Part shown: piece by piece, positions 14,739-22,956 of the stretch
Layout of the letters: each line of letters opens with the position of its first letter
Numbering within the stretch: position 1 is the first letter of the stretch
DNA from: Akkermansia muciniphila
GTDB taxonomy: Bacteria > Verrucomicrobiota > Verrucomicrobiia > Opitutales > Opitutaceae
Direction: 5' to 3'
Assembly: GCA_945898185.1 (NCBI GenBank)
Contig: CAMDHP010000016.1
Coordinates: 1 to 32,342, forward strand
DNA length: 32,342 nt
The notes under the pieces: model-generated
The model's input: the letters and a program-made list of their open reading frames with translations, nothing else
The model's database searches: none
Told to the model about the DNA's origin: nothing
Position numbers and translations under genes: made by a program

Positions 14739-16111
14739 GCCCGGCTCGCGCGGAGGGCGATGAGCGTCAGATCGTCGGCCTGAGGCGCGCCGCGCACGAA
14801 GCGCTCTACATCCTCGACAATGCGTGCGACGCAGGCGCGGACATCGCACGAATGTGCGCCCGATAACAAAGCCTCGAGACGCTCCTCGCCATACAAAGCG
14901 GAATCAGGGTCGAGCGCCTCAGTAATGCCATCGGTGTAGATTACCAGAATCTCATCGTGGCGAAGGGTGCGATGCTGCGTGGAGTAGCTTACCCCTTCGA
15001 ATACTCCGGCGGGCGGACCGCGTTCCTCGTCCAGCAAAACAAGCGCACGATCGGGACCGAGGATGATCGGCGCGGGGTGCCCGCAGTTTGTCCAGGATAG
15101 CTCGCCGGTGGCGGTATCGAGCACCCCGGCGAGCAAGGTCACGAACTGCATGGTGTCGTTGCGCTGACAGAGCAGATCGTTCACGCGAGCCAGCAAGGCG
15201 CCGACAGGTTGAATGCCGGGTGCGAGGGCACGAAGGCACATGGCGGTGACAGCCATAAAGAGCGCGGCGGGGACGCCTTTTCCGGAAACATCACCCACGA
15301 CAAAAAAGAAGCGGTTCGCATCGAGAAAAAAGCCGTCGTAGAGATCGCCTCCGGCCTCGCGGGCGGGGCGGGAAAAGGCGGCGAAGTCCACCCGTGCGGA
15401 GTCGGCGGGGCCGAGGGGCGCGGGAAGAAAACTCGATTGAATCCGGCCGGCGATGCGCAGCTCGCTTTCGATTTGTTCGCGCGCGGAGGTAGCCTTCTGC
15501 AGGTCGGCGAGGTAGAATTGAAGACGTTGTTGAAGAAACTGCACGGCTCCCGCGATCGCACCGACTTCGTCATTCCGCAGCGCGGCGTCGGCTATGCGCG
15601 GATCGGCGGCGCCGGGAGTGGAAAACTCGTTCTCCGCAAGATCGCGGATGGCGTGGGCTAGGCGGGCGAGAGGGTCCTTGATGTGCTGGTTGCTGTAGGC
15701 CAGACGCTCGGCGAGCAGGCCCACAACGTGACGGTGCATCGCGGAGGCGAGTGCGGGAGCCTCGCGCTCGAGCTCCGCCAACCGGGCGGCGGTGAGCTTC
15801 CAGAGGCGGCAGTGTGAAGCGGCCTCAGCAGAAGCGGCGCGAGGCTCCTGGCGATAGAGCGCCATCTCACCGACGCACTGACCGGGACCGAGGTCGCGGA
15901 GCTTTACGCGCCCATCGCCCGACAACTCGAGCCAGATGGAAAGTTCGCCCGTCTCGATGAAGTAGATGCCGTCGGCGGCGTCGCCCTGACGGAAAAGTAT
16001 CTCGCCGGCCTTCAGCGTCACCGCTTCCAAATGCTCCAGCCACCTTTCGCGCTCAACCCGCTGCGGGGCGAAGGGCGAGAGCGATTGCGAAGTTGTGAGG
16101 GAGGTGTCCAC
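14735..16111 (-). CDS. PP2C-type SpoIIE/RsbU phosphatase with N-terminal cyclic-nucleotide-binding domain
   Basis: This 458-residue protein starts with a cyclic-nucleotide-binding domain (about 18-130): KAGEILFRQGD, FIETGELSIW, and a phosphate-binding-cassette-like CVGEMALYRQEPRAAS (79-94). A helical linker (140-225), HAMP-like or coiled, includes HIKDPLARLAHAIRDL and precedes the PP2C-type phosphatase (about 230-455). Metal-binding motifs are intact: GGDLYD (254-259), GDVSGKG (273-279), YTDGITEALD (392-401) and QADDLT (444-449). It has no membrane segment, so it is cytosolic. It should dephosphorylate the STAS protein encoded convergently next to it; a nucleotide signal may gate this. Start codon is GTG. 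Ligand identity (cAMP, cGMP, other) is unknown. Confidence 0.9.
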   Translation of the reverse strand: MDTSLTTSQSLSPFAPQRVERERWLEHLEAVTLKAGEILFRQGDAADGIYFIETGELSIWLELSGDGRVKLRDLGPGQCVGEMALYRQEPRAASAEAASHCRLWKLTAARLAELEREAPALASAMHRHVVGLLAERLAYSNQHIKDPLARLAHAIRDLAENEFSTPGAADPRIADAALRNDEVGAIAGAVQFLQQRLQFYLADLQKATSAREQIESELRIAGRIQSSFLPAPLGPADSARVDFAAFSRPAREAGGDLYDGFFLDANRFFFVVGDVSGKGVPAALFMAVTAMCLRALAPGIQPVGALLARVNDLLCQRNDTMQFVTLLAGVLDTATGELSWTNCGHPAPIILGPDRALVLLDEERGPPAGVFEGVSYSTQHRTLRHDEILVIYTDGITEALDPDSALYGEERLEALLSGAHSCDVRACVARIVEDVERFVRGAPQADDLTLIALRASRA

Positions 16112-16653
16112 GCTGGGGAGGATTTTGGCGGCGCGGATTTGAGGATGACCAGCGAAAACGCCCCAGAAAACTCAGCTGCCGGCGCGCGCGGTGTCGAGCT
16201 CGCCGACGGGGCACGTGGCCGCCTCGAATGCAGACCCCGCGAAACCCGAGGTGCACCACTGGAGCAGTTTAAGTAAAACCGTAGCTGTAATCAGTGTAAT
16301 TCTGAGGTAGGGCGGAACCGCTGGGCCCGCGGCGAATAACCTCAAGGAATCGCATTCAAACCCGGCGGGCCCGGCGGTCCCGCCCCACCTAAAAAACGAA
16401 TACAGTTTTACTTAAAATGCTCTAGGTGTATCGAGGTGGTTGAGTCATTCGCCAGATGCCCGCGAGATTACGGCGGATCGCGGCGAGCAATCGAGGTTTT
16501 CAGATTTAGGGCCTCCGCACAGGTGGTGGCCTATGACACCCACGGGATTCGGGTCCATCAACGCGAGCTCGCGCCAGCCAGACGCGGCTTCCGCCTTCGC
16601 TTCACTCGGCGGCGTCACTCGGGGCTGCCGGCCTAAGAGTGCGACGCCAGAAC
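16112..16653. other. Gene-free spacer with a palindromic element
   Basis: The 542 bases between dnaA and the phosphatase gene hold no convincing gene. The outstanding feature is the nested inverted repeat at 16261-16423. Flanking sequence to either side is GC-rich, with short open frames that show no recognisable protein features. I see no tRNA or known RNA family here. Confidence 0.55.
16261..16423. mobile_element. 163-bp nested palindrome, MITE-like element
   Basis: The outer arms (16261-16283 and 16401-16423) are reverse complements at 20 of 23 bases and contain TTTAAGTAAAAC. The inner arms (16305-16330 and 16365-16390), GC-rich with GGGCCCGC at the inner end, match at 23 of 26. A 34-base loop separates the inner arms. 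A CGAGGTG heptamer occurs just outside on both sides (16247-16253 and 16432-16438) and may be a target duplication. No open reading frame of a transposase lies inside. The nested AT-rich/GC-rich arms suggest a non-autonomous element or a structured RNA; alternative roles as a terminator or attenuator are possible. Confidence 0.6.
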
Positions 16654-18027
16654 TCAGCGGCTGAGCGCGGTGCGCAGGAACTCGATCTGGCCCTTCATGT
16701 GAGGATCTTGAGCGATCATGTTGTCCACGGATTTGCAGGCGTGGATGACAGTGCCGTGATCGCGGCCGCCGAAGGCGTCACCGATATCCTGGAGGGAGTG
16801 TTTGGCGATGAGCGTGCGGGTAAGATACATCGCGATCTGGCGGGGGATTGCGATGTTGTTGGGGCGACGCTTGCTGGTCATGTCGCTATGGCGGATCTGG
16901 AAATGGTCGGCGACGCGTTTCTGGATGACCTCGAGAGTGAGCTGGTTTTGCGCCTGCTCCATGAGCACGTCCCTCAGGAGCATCTCGACGGCGGGGAGAT
17001 CGAGGGGCTTGCCGGTGAGCTGGGTATGGGAAGCGACCTTGAGCAGCGCACCTTCGAGGCGGCGGATATTGCGCGAGATGTGTTGCGCGATGAAGGCGGC
17101 GATGGGCGCGGGGAGGTCGCACTTCATGGCGGCAGCCTTGGTGCGAAGGATGGCGAGTCGGGTCTCGAAATCGGGCGGCTGGATGTCGGCGGGCAGTCCC
17201 CACTCGAAGCGGGAGACGAGACGGGCCTCGAGTTTTTCGATCTCGGAAGCGCGGCGGTCACTGGAAATGACGATCTGTTTGCCGGTGCCGTGGAGATCGT
17301 TGAAAGTGTGGAAAAACTCCTCCTGGCTGCGCTCTTTACCGGCGAGGAACTGGATATCGTCGATGAGGAGGACGTCCACGTGGCGGTAGCGCTGGCGGAA
17401 CTTGATCAAGCCATTTTCCTGAATCGCCTGGATGAAGTCGTTGGTGAATTTCTCAGCGGAAAGGTAAGCGACGCGGGTGTCGGGCCGGCGCTCAAGGACG
17501 ACGTGCCCGATGGCATGCATGAGGTGGGTCTTGCCGAGGCCGGTCTCGCCGTAGAGGAAGAGCGGATTGTAGGACTGGCCGGGCGCGTCGGCGACGGCGC
17601 GGGCGGCAGCGGCGGCCATCTGGTTGTTATCGCCGACCACGAAGTTCTCGAAGGTATTGCGCGGGTTGAGGGAAGAGTTCTGGATAGGACGATCCTCGAC
17701 GCGGACGACGCGACGGGGCGCGACGGAACGGGGCTTGGCCGACGGGAACGGCGTGCCGCTGGAGGCATCAGTCGTGATCTTGCGGAGTTTAACCGACATC
17801 TCACGACCTGAGGTGAGGCGGAGGCGCTGTTGGATGAGGTCAATGTAGTTATCATTGATCCAAATCGCGGCAAAATCGTTGGGCACGCCCAAGGTCATCT
17901 GCTCGGGGGTGGCCTCCACGCATACGATGGGATCAAACCACAGCTTGAAAACATCCTCGGGAAAAAGGCTACGAAGATCTGCTTTGGCGGAGTCCCAAAG
18001 AGTAGGTGCGGCGGACGTTACGGACAT
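16654..18027 (-). CDS. dnaA: Chromosomal replication initiator protein DnaA
   Basis: This 457-residue DnaA has the family layout. Domain I covers residues 1-75 (TLWDSAKADLRSLFPEDVFK). A linker of low complexity covers about 85-120. The AAA+ domain III holds Walker A GETGLGKT (160-167) and Walker B LLIDDIQF (220-227). The domain IV DNA-binding signature GGRDHGTVIHACKSVD is at 420-435. It opens the origin by binding DnaA boxes. The ATG at 18027 was chosen since it gives the complete domain I. The upstream region 18028-18473 contains DnaA-box-like sequences, consistent with autoregulation. No Shine-Dalgarno is visible. The C-terminal end, ALSR, is typical. Confidence 0.97.
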   Translation of the reverse strand: MSVTSAAPTLWDSAKADLRSLFPEDVFKLWFDPIVCVEATPEQMTLGVPNDFAAIWINDNYIDLIQQRLRLTSGREMSVKLRKITTDASSGTPFPSAKPRSVAPRRVVRVEDRPIQNSSLNPRNTFENFVVGDNNQMAAAAARAVADAPGQSYNPLFLYGETGLGKTHLMHAIGHVVLERRPDTRVAYLSAEKFTNDFIQAIQENGLIKFRQRYRHVDVLLIDDIQFLAGKERSQEEFFHTFNDLHGTGKQIVISSDRRASEIEKLEARLVSRFEWGLPADIQPPDFETRLAILRTKAAAMKCDLPAPIAAFIAQHISRNIRRLEGALLKVASHTQLTGKPLDLPAVEMLLRDVLMEQAQNQLTLEVIQKRVADHFQIRHSDMTSKRRPNNIAIPRQIAMYLTRTLIAKHSLQDIGDAFGGRDHGTVIHACKSVDNMIAQDPHMKGQIEFLRTALSR

Positions 18028-18053
18028 GTTACGGGCGAAGATGGGGTGAAAGT

Positions 18054-18062
18054 TTATTCACA
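18054..18062 (+). promoter_or_regulatory. DnaA-box-like site
   Basis: TTATTCACA matches the TTATNCACA consensus exactly. It lies 27 bases upstream of the dnaA start codon, between gene and promoter region. Autoregulatory binding by DnaA is inferred. Confidence 0.5.
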
Positions 18063-18341
18063 CCGAACGGAGGGGAAGCACTTTCGACACGAACTGGACG
18101 CCTGAATGAGTCGCTGACAACGAAGAGAGAAATTGGAAAGCCGCATGGGGGTGACCGGCATTAAAACAAAAAACTTCACAAGAATTTGCCTTGTAGATAT
18201 TTATTAAACGCTCTCAGAGTTGTGAGGAATCATCAGGGAACAGAGACGTGAGAAAGAACGAACCCGCAGAAGCGGAGATGAGTGGCGAGGGACTAGTAAC
18301 GACGCGGCGGGAAAGCCTGACAAGCGGAAGTTTCCAACAAG

Positions 18342-18350
18342 TTATTCACC
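18342..18350 (+). promoter_or_regulatory. DnaA-box-like site, one mismatch
   Basis: TTATTCACC differs from TTATNCACA at the last base. It is part of a 13-base sequence (18337-18349, ACAAGTTATTCAC) that recurs exactly at 19915-19927 before the phoH gene, and it sits next to an AT-rich stretch. Confidence 0.4.
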
Positions 18351-18473
18351 GTAGTTTGGCGTATAACTATTTGTTATTTTTTCGTTGCCAAAACCCGCGC
18401 GGGAAAGAGCGGGGATTTTCCCTCTGAAACGTGCGTAACCAAATCGTCACTACGGCGCCGAAAGCGCCTGATT

Positions 18474-19361
18474 TTAGTTCGCCGCGGGGCGGGTCGGCGC
18501 GGCGCGAACCGGAGTGGGCACGACTTCCAAGGCACCGGGCGCAACGACTGAAGGGGTGGCCGGAACAGGCACGAGTGCGTCCAGGCGGGTCTGGATGCTA
18601 CGAAGGCGGCCGGTGAGCTGGGCCTCTTTTTCGCGGCGCTGAGTGCTGTTGAGTAGACTGAATTCGGAAGCGTCGCGCACGATGTTGGCGGGCAAAAGAA
18701 GCAGGCGGGTCACGACACCCTGATCCTTCACCGAGCTAAGGTAGAGAGCAGTGAGCTCGTGCGAGAGAGCGAGGGATTCCTGGGCGAGCCCCTGGGTGAG
18801 TTGCACCTGGGTGCCGAGGCGCTCGTTGCGAGAGAGCTCTGAAGTTAGCACACCGGTGACCTGAGCGGAGATTTGGTCGCCATAGCGGGCGAGCGATTCG
18901 CGGGTGAGATTTTGGTCGCCGGCAATCTGGGCGAGAATCGGCTGGATGCGCTCGTTGAGGCGGCCGGAGACCTTGTCAATCTGGGCATTTTGCATCTGCT
19001 CAGCTTCCTCGGGAGTTTTGGGGAGTGGATTGTAGGGATTCATTTTTTGGGCCACGGCTTCGGCGAATTGATTAACCTTCTCGGCGTTGGCCTTGGCGAT
19101 TTGCTCCTCGGTCTGAAACACCTCGGCAGAGCGCTGGGTGATGGCGTCCTTCAGAAGCTGGTTAACGGCCTCAATCTGCTTGCGCGTCTCGGCGGCGGAT
19201 TGCTCAAGAGCGACGGCGTTGGCCTCGCGCAGCGCGTCCATGGCGCGCTGCTGGGCGGGGAGCACTTGGGTGTTCACATAATAGGCGTAGCCGGCGAGGA
19301 GACCGCCCATTAAAAGGACGGTGACGAAAATAGCGGATGCTTGATCTTTGAGTTTCGACAT
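18474..19361 (-). CDS. Membrane-anchored coiled-coil protein of unknown function
   Basis: The chosen ATG at 19361 gives 295 residues. The N-terminus MSKLKDQASAIFVTVLLMGGLLAGYAYYV contains one membrane helix (about 11-29). The rest is mostly charged helices: residues 35-105 (AMDALREANAVALEQSAAET and following) and 130-240 predict long coiled coils with many Gln, Glu, Ala and Asn. The tail (270-295) is Pro/Val/Ala-rich. The topology is probably a single-pass inner-membrane protein with a large domain outside the cytoplasm. I do not recognise the family. It lies upstream of dnaA on the same strand, but 446 bases away, so not in an operon with it. An upstream ATG at 19430 would place charged residues before the helix and is less likely. 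Confidence 0.75.
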   Translation of the reverse strand: MSKLKDQASAIFVTVLLMGGLLAGYAYYVNTQVLPAQQRAMDALREANAVALEQSAAETRKQIEAVNQLLKDAITQRSAEVFQTEEQIAKANAEKVNQFAEAVAQKMNPYNPLPKTPEEAEQMQNAQIDKVSGRLNERIQPILAQIAGDQNLTRESLARYGDQISAQVTGVLTSELSRNERLGTQVQLTQGLAQESLALSHELTALYLSSVKDQGVVTRLLLLPANIVRDASEFSLLNSTQRREKEAQLTGRLRSIQTRLDALVPVPATPSVVAPGALEVVPTPVRAAPTRPAAN

Positions 19362-19490
19362 GAACGCTTGATAGCACGCTCCGAGGCGAAAACGGAGCCA
19401 AACTTTACGTAATGGTTTTAAAAATGCCAAAAATAGCCTTTGGAGGACAGGGGAAATGCGGCACCTTCAGAGCAAAAGACCGCCCTTACC

Positions 19491-19802
19491 ATGAGCCTAA
19501 ACCGTCTCGAACAGCTAATCTACGACTACCTCCATTCTAACCTCGACGAGCTCCGGCACTGGCAGGATGCGGTGCGGTCCGCCGCCCGCCAGCGCCCCGA
19601 CGCGCACGCCGCCGCAACCATCCTCGAGCACGACCTCTGGTTCTACTTTATGGAGCGCGCGGCAGTGGTGGAGCCCTTTCGCAGTGCCGTCCGCCATCAA
19701 GGATCAGCGCGCACCAGCATGAAAAATCTGGCCGAACTCCTCCTCAGGCTCTGGGTTCCCCCGCCACCGAAGCCGACCGCAACCGACCGCGCGCAACACT
19801 GA
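19491..19802 (+). CDS. Small protein of unknown function
   Basis: This 103-residue protein from ATG 19491 is mostly helical: MSLNRLEQLIYDYLHSNLDE, then DELRHWQDAVRSAARQ and HDLWFYFMERAA (Trp/Phe/Tyr-rich). The Arg-rich C-terminus ends in a proline stretch. I do not recognise the family. It lies between the divergent coiled-coil gene and phoH, on the plus strand. A longer in-frame start (19440) adds a sequence with no clear features, so 19491 is preferred. Its codon use and GC content look like the neighbours, which supports a real gene, but function is unknown. Confidence 0.65.
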   Translation: MSLNRLEQLIYDYLHSNLDELRHWQDAVRSAARQRPDAHAAATILEHDLWFYFMERAAVVEPFRSAVRHQGSARTSMKNLAELLLRLWVPPPPKPTATDRAQH

Positions 19803-19914
19803 TTCACCGAGACCTTGGCACGCACTGTGCAACGGTTAGGTGAATATGCAGTATTTTCCGAAAAATCCTACAATCTGACATCGACAAGCCTTTGATGCGC
19901 TCGCACGGATACCC

Positions 19915-19928
19915 ACAAGTTATTCACA
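19915..19928 (+). promoter_or_regulatory. DnaA-box-like site directly before phoH
   Basis: TTATTCACA at 19920-19928 is an exact match to TTATNCACA, ending one base before the ATG. The 13-mer ACAAGTTATTCAC at 19915-19927 is shared with 18337-18349. If DnaA binds here, it would overlap the start region of phoH. Confidence 0.45.
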
Positions 19929-19929
19929 C

Positions 19930-21483
19930 ATGGCAATCTTGAGCGGGACTCTAATCCCCAAATCACGGTCCAAAGTCTCTGCGAAGGCGAAAACCTTCGT
20001 TTTAGACACCAACGTCCTCCTCCACGACCCCGAGTCGATCTTCAAGTTCGAGGACAACAACCTGGCGATACCAGTCGAAGTTCTGGAGGAACTCGATGCC
20101 ATCAAAACGGAGCAGTCCACCGAGCGAGGCCGCAATGCCCGCCGGGTGCACCGCATCCTTTCGGAGCTTCTCCCGGACTCCCGCTCGATGCACGAGGGCG
20201 TCAAACTCCCCCGCGGAGGCACGCTTTCTGTTATCATCAACCCCTACATCACCGACCCGACCAAGCGCGACCTGCCCTCGATGCAGGCCTTCCGCGCCAT
20301 CCTGCCGGACCTCGGGAAAAAGGACAACCGGATCATCGCCGCCGCACTTTACGTGCGCGACACCAGCCAGCCCCCGACCATCCTCGTCACCAAGGACGTT
20401 AACGTCGCCCTCAAGGCCCGCGCCGTCGGCCTCGAATCTCAGGACTACCTCAACGACAAGGTGGACAAAGTGGACGACGAGGGCGACTACCGCGAGGTCG
20501 CCGTCACGATCTACGAGCTCCAGCGTTTCTGCTCCGAGGGGGAATTCACCCTTGAGGACGAGGCCGCAAAAGATCTTACGCTTAACGAATACGTCCTGCT
20601 CCGCTCCTCGGAAGGCAAGACCATGCCCGCCCGCTACTATGGCGAGGGCGCGGTGCGCCGCCTCAAAATCCCCGACTTCATCAAGGCCCCCGGCGGCATT
20701 CCCGTGCGTGGTCGCAACCTTGAGCAACAGTTCTTCATGGACGCGCTGCTCGACGACACCATCACCCTCGTCACCTGCTTCGGCAAGGCCGGCACCGGCA
20801 AGACGCTTCTCTCCATCGGATGCGCCTTGCACCAGACCCACGACGACCACTCGCGCTACGACGGCGTCTCGATTTCCCGTCCCGTCATGGCGCTGGGTAA
20901 AGACATCGGTTTCCTGCCCGGCACGCTTGAAGAAAAAATGAAGCCTTGGCTGCAGCCTTACTTCGACGCTCTCGAGGTGCTCATCCCTTCGAAGCCGCAG
21001 AAAGACCCGCAATTTGCCGCGAAAAAAGTCGGCAAAAAAAAGCATCACCGCCACACCGAATCCGCCCTCGCCGCATCCCTCAACCAATCCGTTTCCGCCC
21101 AGCCCCACCACCAAAACGGCGGCAACACCGGCGGCCCCGCCGCGCTCAAGCCCTACGAGCGCTTGATCAAGAGCGGTCTGGTCGAAGTCGAGGCCCTCGC
21201 CTTCATTCGCGGCCGCTCCATCGCGCGGCGCTTCTTCATCCTAGACGAGGCCCAACAGCTCACGCCCCACGAGGTGAAAACCGTCATCACCCGCATAAGC
21301 GAAGGCTCAAAAATCGTGCTCATCGGCGACCCCGCCCAGATTGATAATCCTTACGTGGACTCGCGCAGCAACGGCCTCGTTTACTGCCACGACCGCATGA
21401 AGGGCCAAAGCCTCGCCGCCCACGTCAAGCTCACCAAGGGCGAACGCTCCCGCCTCGCCGAACTCGCGGCCGACCTGCTTTAA
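19930..21483 (+). CDS. PhoH family ATPase with N-terminal PIN domain (PhoH2/YlaK type)
   Basis: This 517-residue protein joins a PIN ribonuclease domain and a PhoH ATPase domain, the PhoH2 architecture associated with RNA helicase and ribonuclease activity. The PIN part (about 20-165) shows Asp26 (VLDTN), Glu53 (VLEELD), Asp132 (KKDNR) and Asp156 (VTKDVN). The PhoH ATPase has Walker A GKAGTGKT (285-292), Walker B/DEAQ (439-442) with FFILDEAQQLTP, and a GDPAQIDNPYVD motif (467-478). Residues about 356-405, a Lys/His/Asn/Gly-rich insertion (GKKKHHRHT), separate the conserved blocks and make it longer than the usual 440-460 residues. The cytoplasmic role is probably RNA processing. A DnaA-box-like site sits just before the start codon. 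Confidence 0.92.
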   Translation: MAILSGTLIPKSRSKVSAKAKTFVLDTNVLLHDPESIFKFEDNNLAIPVEVLEELDAIKTEQSTERGRNARRVHRILSELLPDSRSMHEGVKLPRGGTLSVIINPYITDPTKRDLPSMQAFRAILPDLGKKDNRIIAAALYVRDTSQPPTILVTKDVNVALKARAVGLESQDYLNDKVDKVDDEGDYREVAVTIYELQRFCSEGEFTLEDEAAKDLTLNEYVLLRSSEGKTMPARYYGEGAVRRLKIPDFIKAPGGIPVRGRNLEQQFFMDALLDDTITLVTCFGKAGTGKTLLSIGCALHQTHDDHSRYDGVSISRPVMALGKDIGFLPGTLEEKMKPWLQPYFDALEVLIPSKPQKDPQFAAKKVGKKKHHRHTESALAASLNQSVSAQPHHQNGGNTGGPAALKPYERLIKSGLVEVEALAFIRGRSIARRFFILDEAQQLTPHEVKTVITRISEGSKIVLIGDPAQIDNPYVDSRSNGLVYCHDRMKGQSLAAHVKLTKGERSRLAELAADLL

Positions 21484-21505
21484 CCCGCCGACGACTCGCC
21501 GACTC

Positions 21506-22822
21506 TCAGCTCCGGTAGTCCGCGTTCTCGCTCACGTATTCGTGCGTAAGATCGCCACCATACACCGTCGCTTCCGCCGCGCCCGCGCCGAGTTCAACTT
21601 CGATCTCAACGCAGCGCTCATGCGGCGGATAATCTACCGTCGCGGCAAACGCTCCGTCCGCCGTGGGCGCGCTCTTGTAAAGCTCCGCAGCTTTGAAATG
21701 CGCGACCAGCGCCGCTTCCTTTTCGTAGTCTAATCTGAATACACCTTCGGAGAAAATCTCCAGCCCGCCGATCCGCGCACGCAGCCGCGAGAGGTCCAGC
21801 GCGGAACCGGTCGCGCCAACGTGTTTGCCGATGGCCTGCACGAGGCGGCCGACGTTCGGGTCGTTGCCCGCCACCGCACACTTGAAGAGCGGAGCGTTCA
21901 CGATCGCCTTGCCCAGCGCGCACGCCGTCGCCGCATCCGGCGCGCCACTCACCCGCACGCGCAGCACGTGCCGCACGCCCTCGCCGTTGCGCACCACATC
22001 CTCGGCCAGATCAGCACACACCCCGCGCAACGCCGCCTCAAACGTCGCGAAATCCGCGCAAGGCACCCGGCCGCTGCTCACCAGCACAAGCGTGTCCGAG
22101 GTGCTGGTGTCGCTATCCACGCTGATGCGGTTAAAGGTCTCATCCCCCACCCTAGCGAGGATCTCGCGCAGTTGCTCGCGGGGCACCGCCAGATCAGTCA
22201 GCACATAGACGAGCATCGTCGCCAGATTTGGCTCGATCATGCCCGCACCCTTGGCGATGCCGACGATGCGTCCGCCGCCGAGCGCGGTCGAGCGCACCTT
22301 GGGAAACAGGTCCGTCGTCACTATGCCTTCCGCCGCCGGCATGATGCTGCCGCCTGCCAGCGCCTCGCGCGCCTTCGGCAGCGCCGCGACCATCTCCTCC
22401 ACCGGCAGCCCCCAGCCGATCACGCCCGTCGAGCAGGGCAGCACCTCGTCGGCCTTCAGGCCGAGCCGCCCGCCGGCGGCGACGCATAGGGCCTCGCTCG
22501 CCTCGACGCCGTCGGGAGCGCAAACGTTGGAAATCTTGTTGTTGATGAGGATGGCGCCAAGTTTCGCCGCGCCCAGGCGGCGACGACCGACGATCACCGG
22601 CGCACCGGGAAAGGCGTTGCGGGTGAAAAGCGCGGCAAAATCCGCGGTCGGCTCGTCGAGCGCGATCAACGTGAGCGTCATGCGCGCGGGTTTGGGCGCC
22701 TCCTTGGGCATAAAGTCGAACCGGGCGGTGCCCACGCGAAAGCCCTGCGGGAGGGCGGCCAAGCTGGAGAGCCAGGCGCGATGCGCTTCACGGGATGAGA
22801 AAACTTTTTGGGTGCTCGACAC
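21506..22822 (-). CDS. argJ: Bifunctional ornithine acetyltransferase / N-acetylglutamate synthase
   Basis: This 438-residue ArgJ transfers acetyl from N-acetylornithine to glutamate, recycling the acetyl group in arginine synthesis; it may also use acetyl-CoA. The family self-cleaves before a Thr in an AT(M/L) motif; here Ala201-Thr202 in PNLATMLVY, preceded by [14 protein letters not shown] (131-136) and the C-terminal [12 protein letters not shown] are typical. The region around [15 protein letters not shown] (94-108) differs from the usual N-terminal NANA motif and is a clade feature or substitution. Start codon is GTG at 22822. It diverges from argB with 134 bases between starts. It is convergent with phoH, with 22 bases between stops. 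Confidence 0.93.
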   Translation of the reverse strand: MSSTQKVFSSREAHRAWLSSLAALPQGFRVGTARFDFMPKEAPKPARMTLTLIALDEPTADFAALFTRNAFPGAPVIVGRRRLGAAKLGAILINNKISNVCAPDGVEASEALCVAAGGRLGLKADEVLPCSTGVIGWGLPVEEMVAALPKAREALAGGSIMPAAEGIVTTDLFPKVRSTALGGGRIVGIAKGAGMIEPNLATMLVYVLTDLAVPREQLREILARVGDETFNRISVDSDTSTSDTLVLVSSGRVPCADFATFEAALRGVCADLAEDVVRNGEGVRHVLRVRVSGAPDAATACALGKAIVNAPLFKCAVAGNDPNVGRLVQAIGKHVGATGSALDLSRLRARIGGLEIFSEGVFRLDYEKEAALVAHFKAAELYKSAPTADGAFAATVDYPPHERCVEIEVELGAGAAEATVYGGDLTHEYVSENADYRS

Positions 22823-22956
22823 GCGCCAAGCAGTGCGCCGAAGCCCCGCGGAGTGAAGCCGATTTTCACGCCCTGAGGCATGAAGTGAACCTTGGCCTAG
22901 AAATTGTTATGGCAATGCCCGCTCAGGGTGATTTACCCGACTCCCAAGTCCACCTG

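Larger units (their letters stand above)
18028..18473. other. AT-richer dnaA-upstream region with DnaA-box-like sites, possible origin or regulatory region
   Basis: The 446-base region contains TTATTCACA at 18054-18062, which fits TTATNCACA, and TTATTCACC at 18342-18350 (one mismatch). Beside the latter is an AT-rich stretch at 18361-18383 (GTATAACTATTTGTTATTTT). Whether this is the chromosome's origin, a DnaA-regulated dnaA promoter, or both cannot be decided from these sites. A possible minus-strand promoter (TTGGCA at 18386-18391, TTATAC at 18361-18366, spacing 19) is weak. Confidence 0.45.

Noticed and set aside
16436-16664. Two short plus-strand open frames between the palindrome and dnaA
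   Set aside because: No recognisable domain and no support from spacing; treated as non-coding.
18361-18391. Sigma-70-type promoter for dnaA on the minus strand (TTGGCA, TTATAC)
   Set aside because: The 19-base spacing is long and the site lies over 330 bases before the start codon, so I mention it only as a weak possibility.
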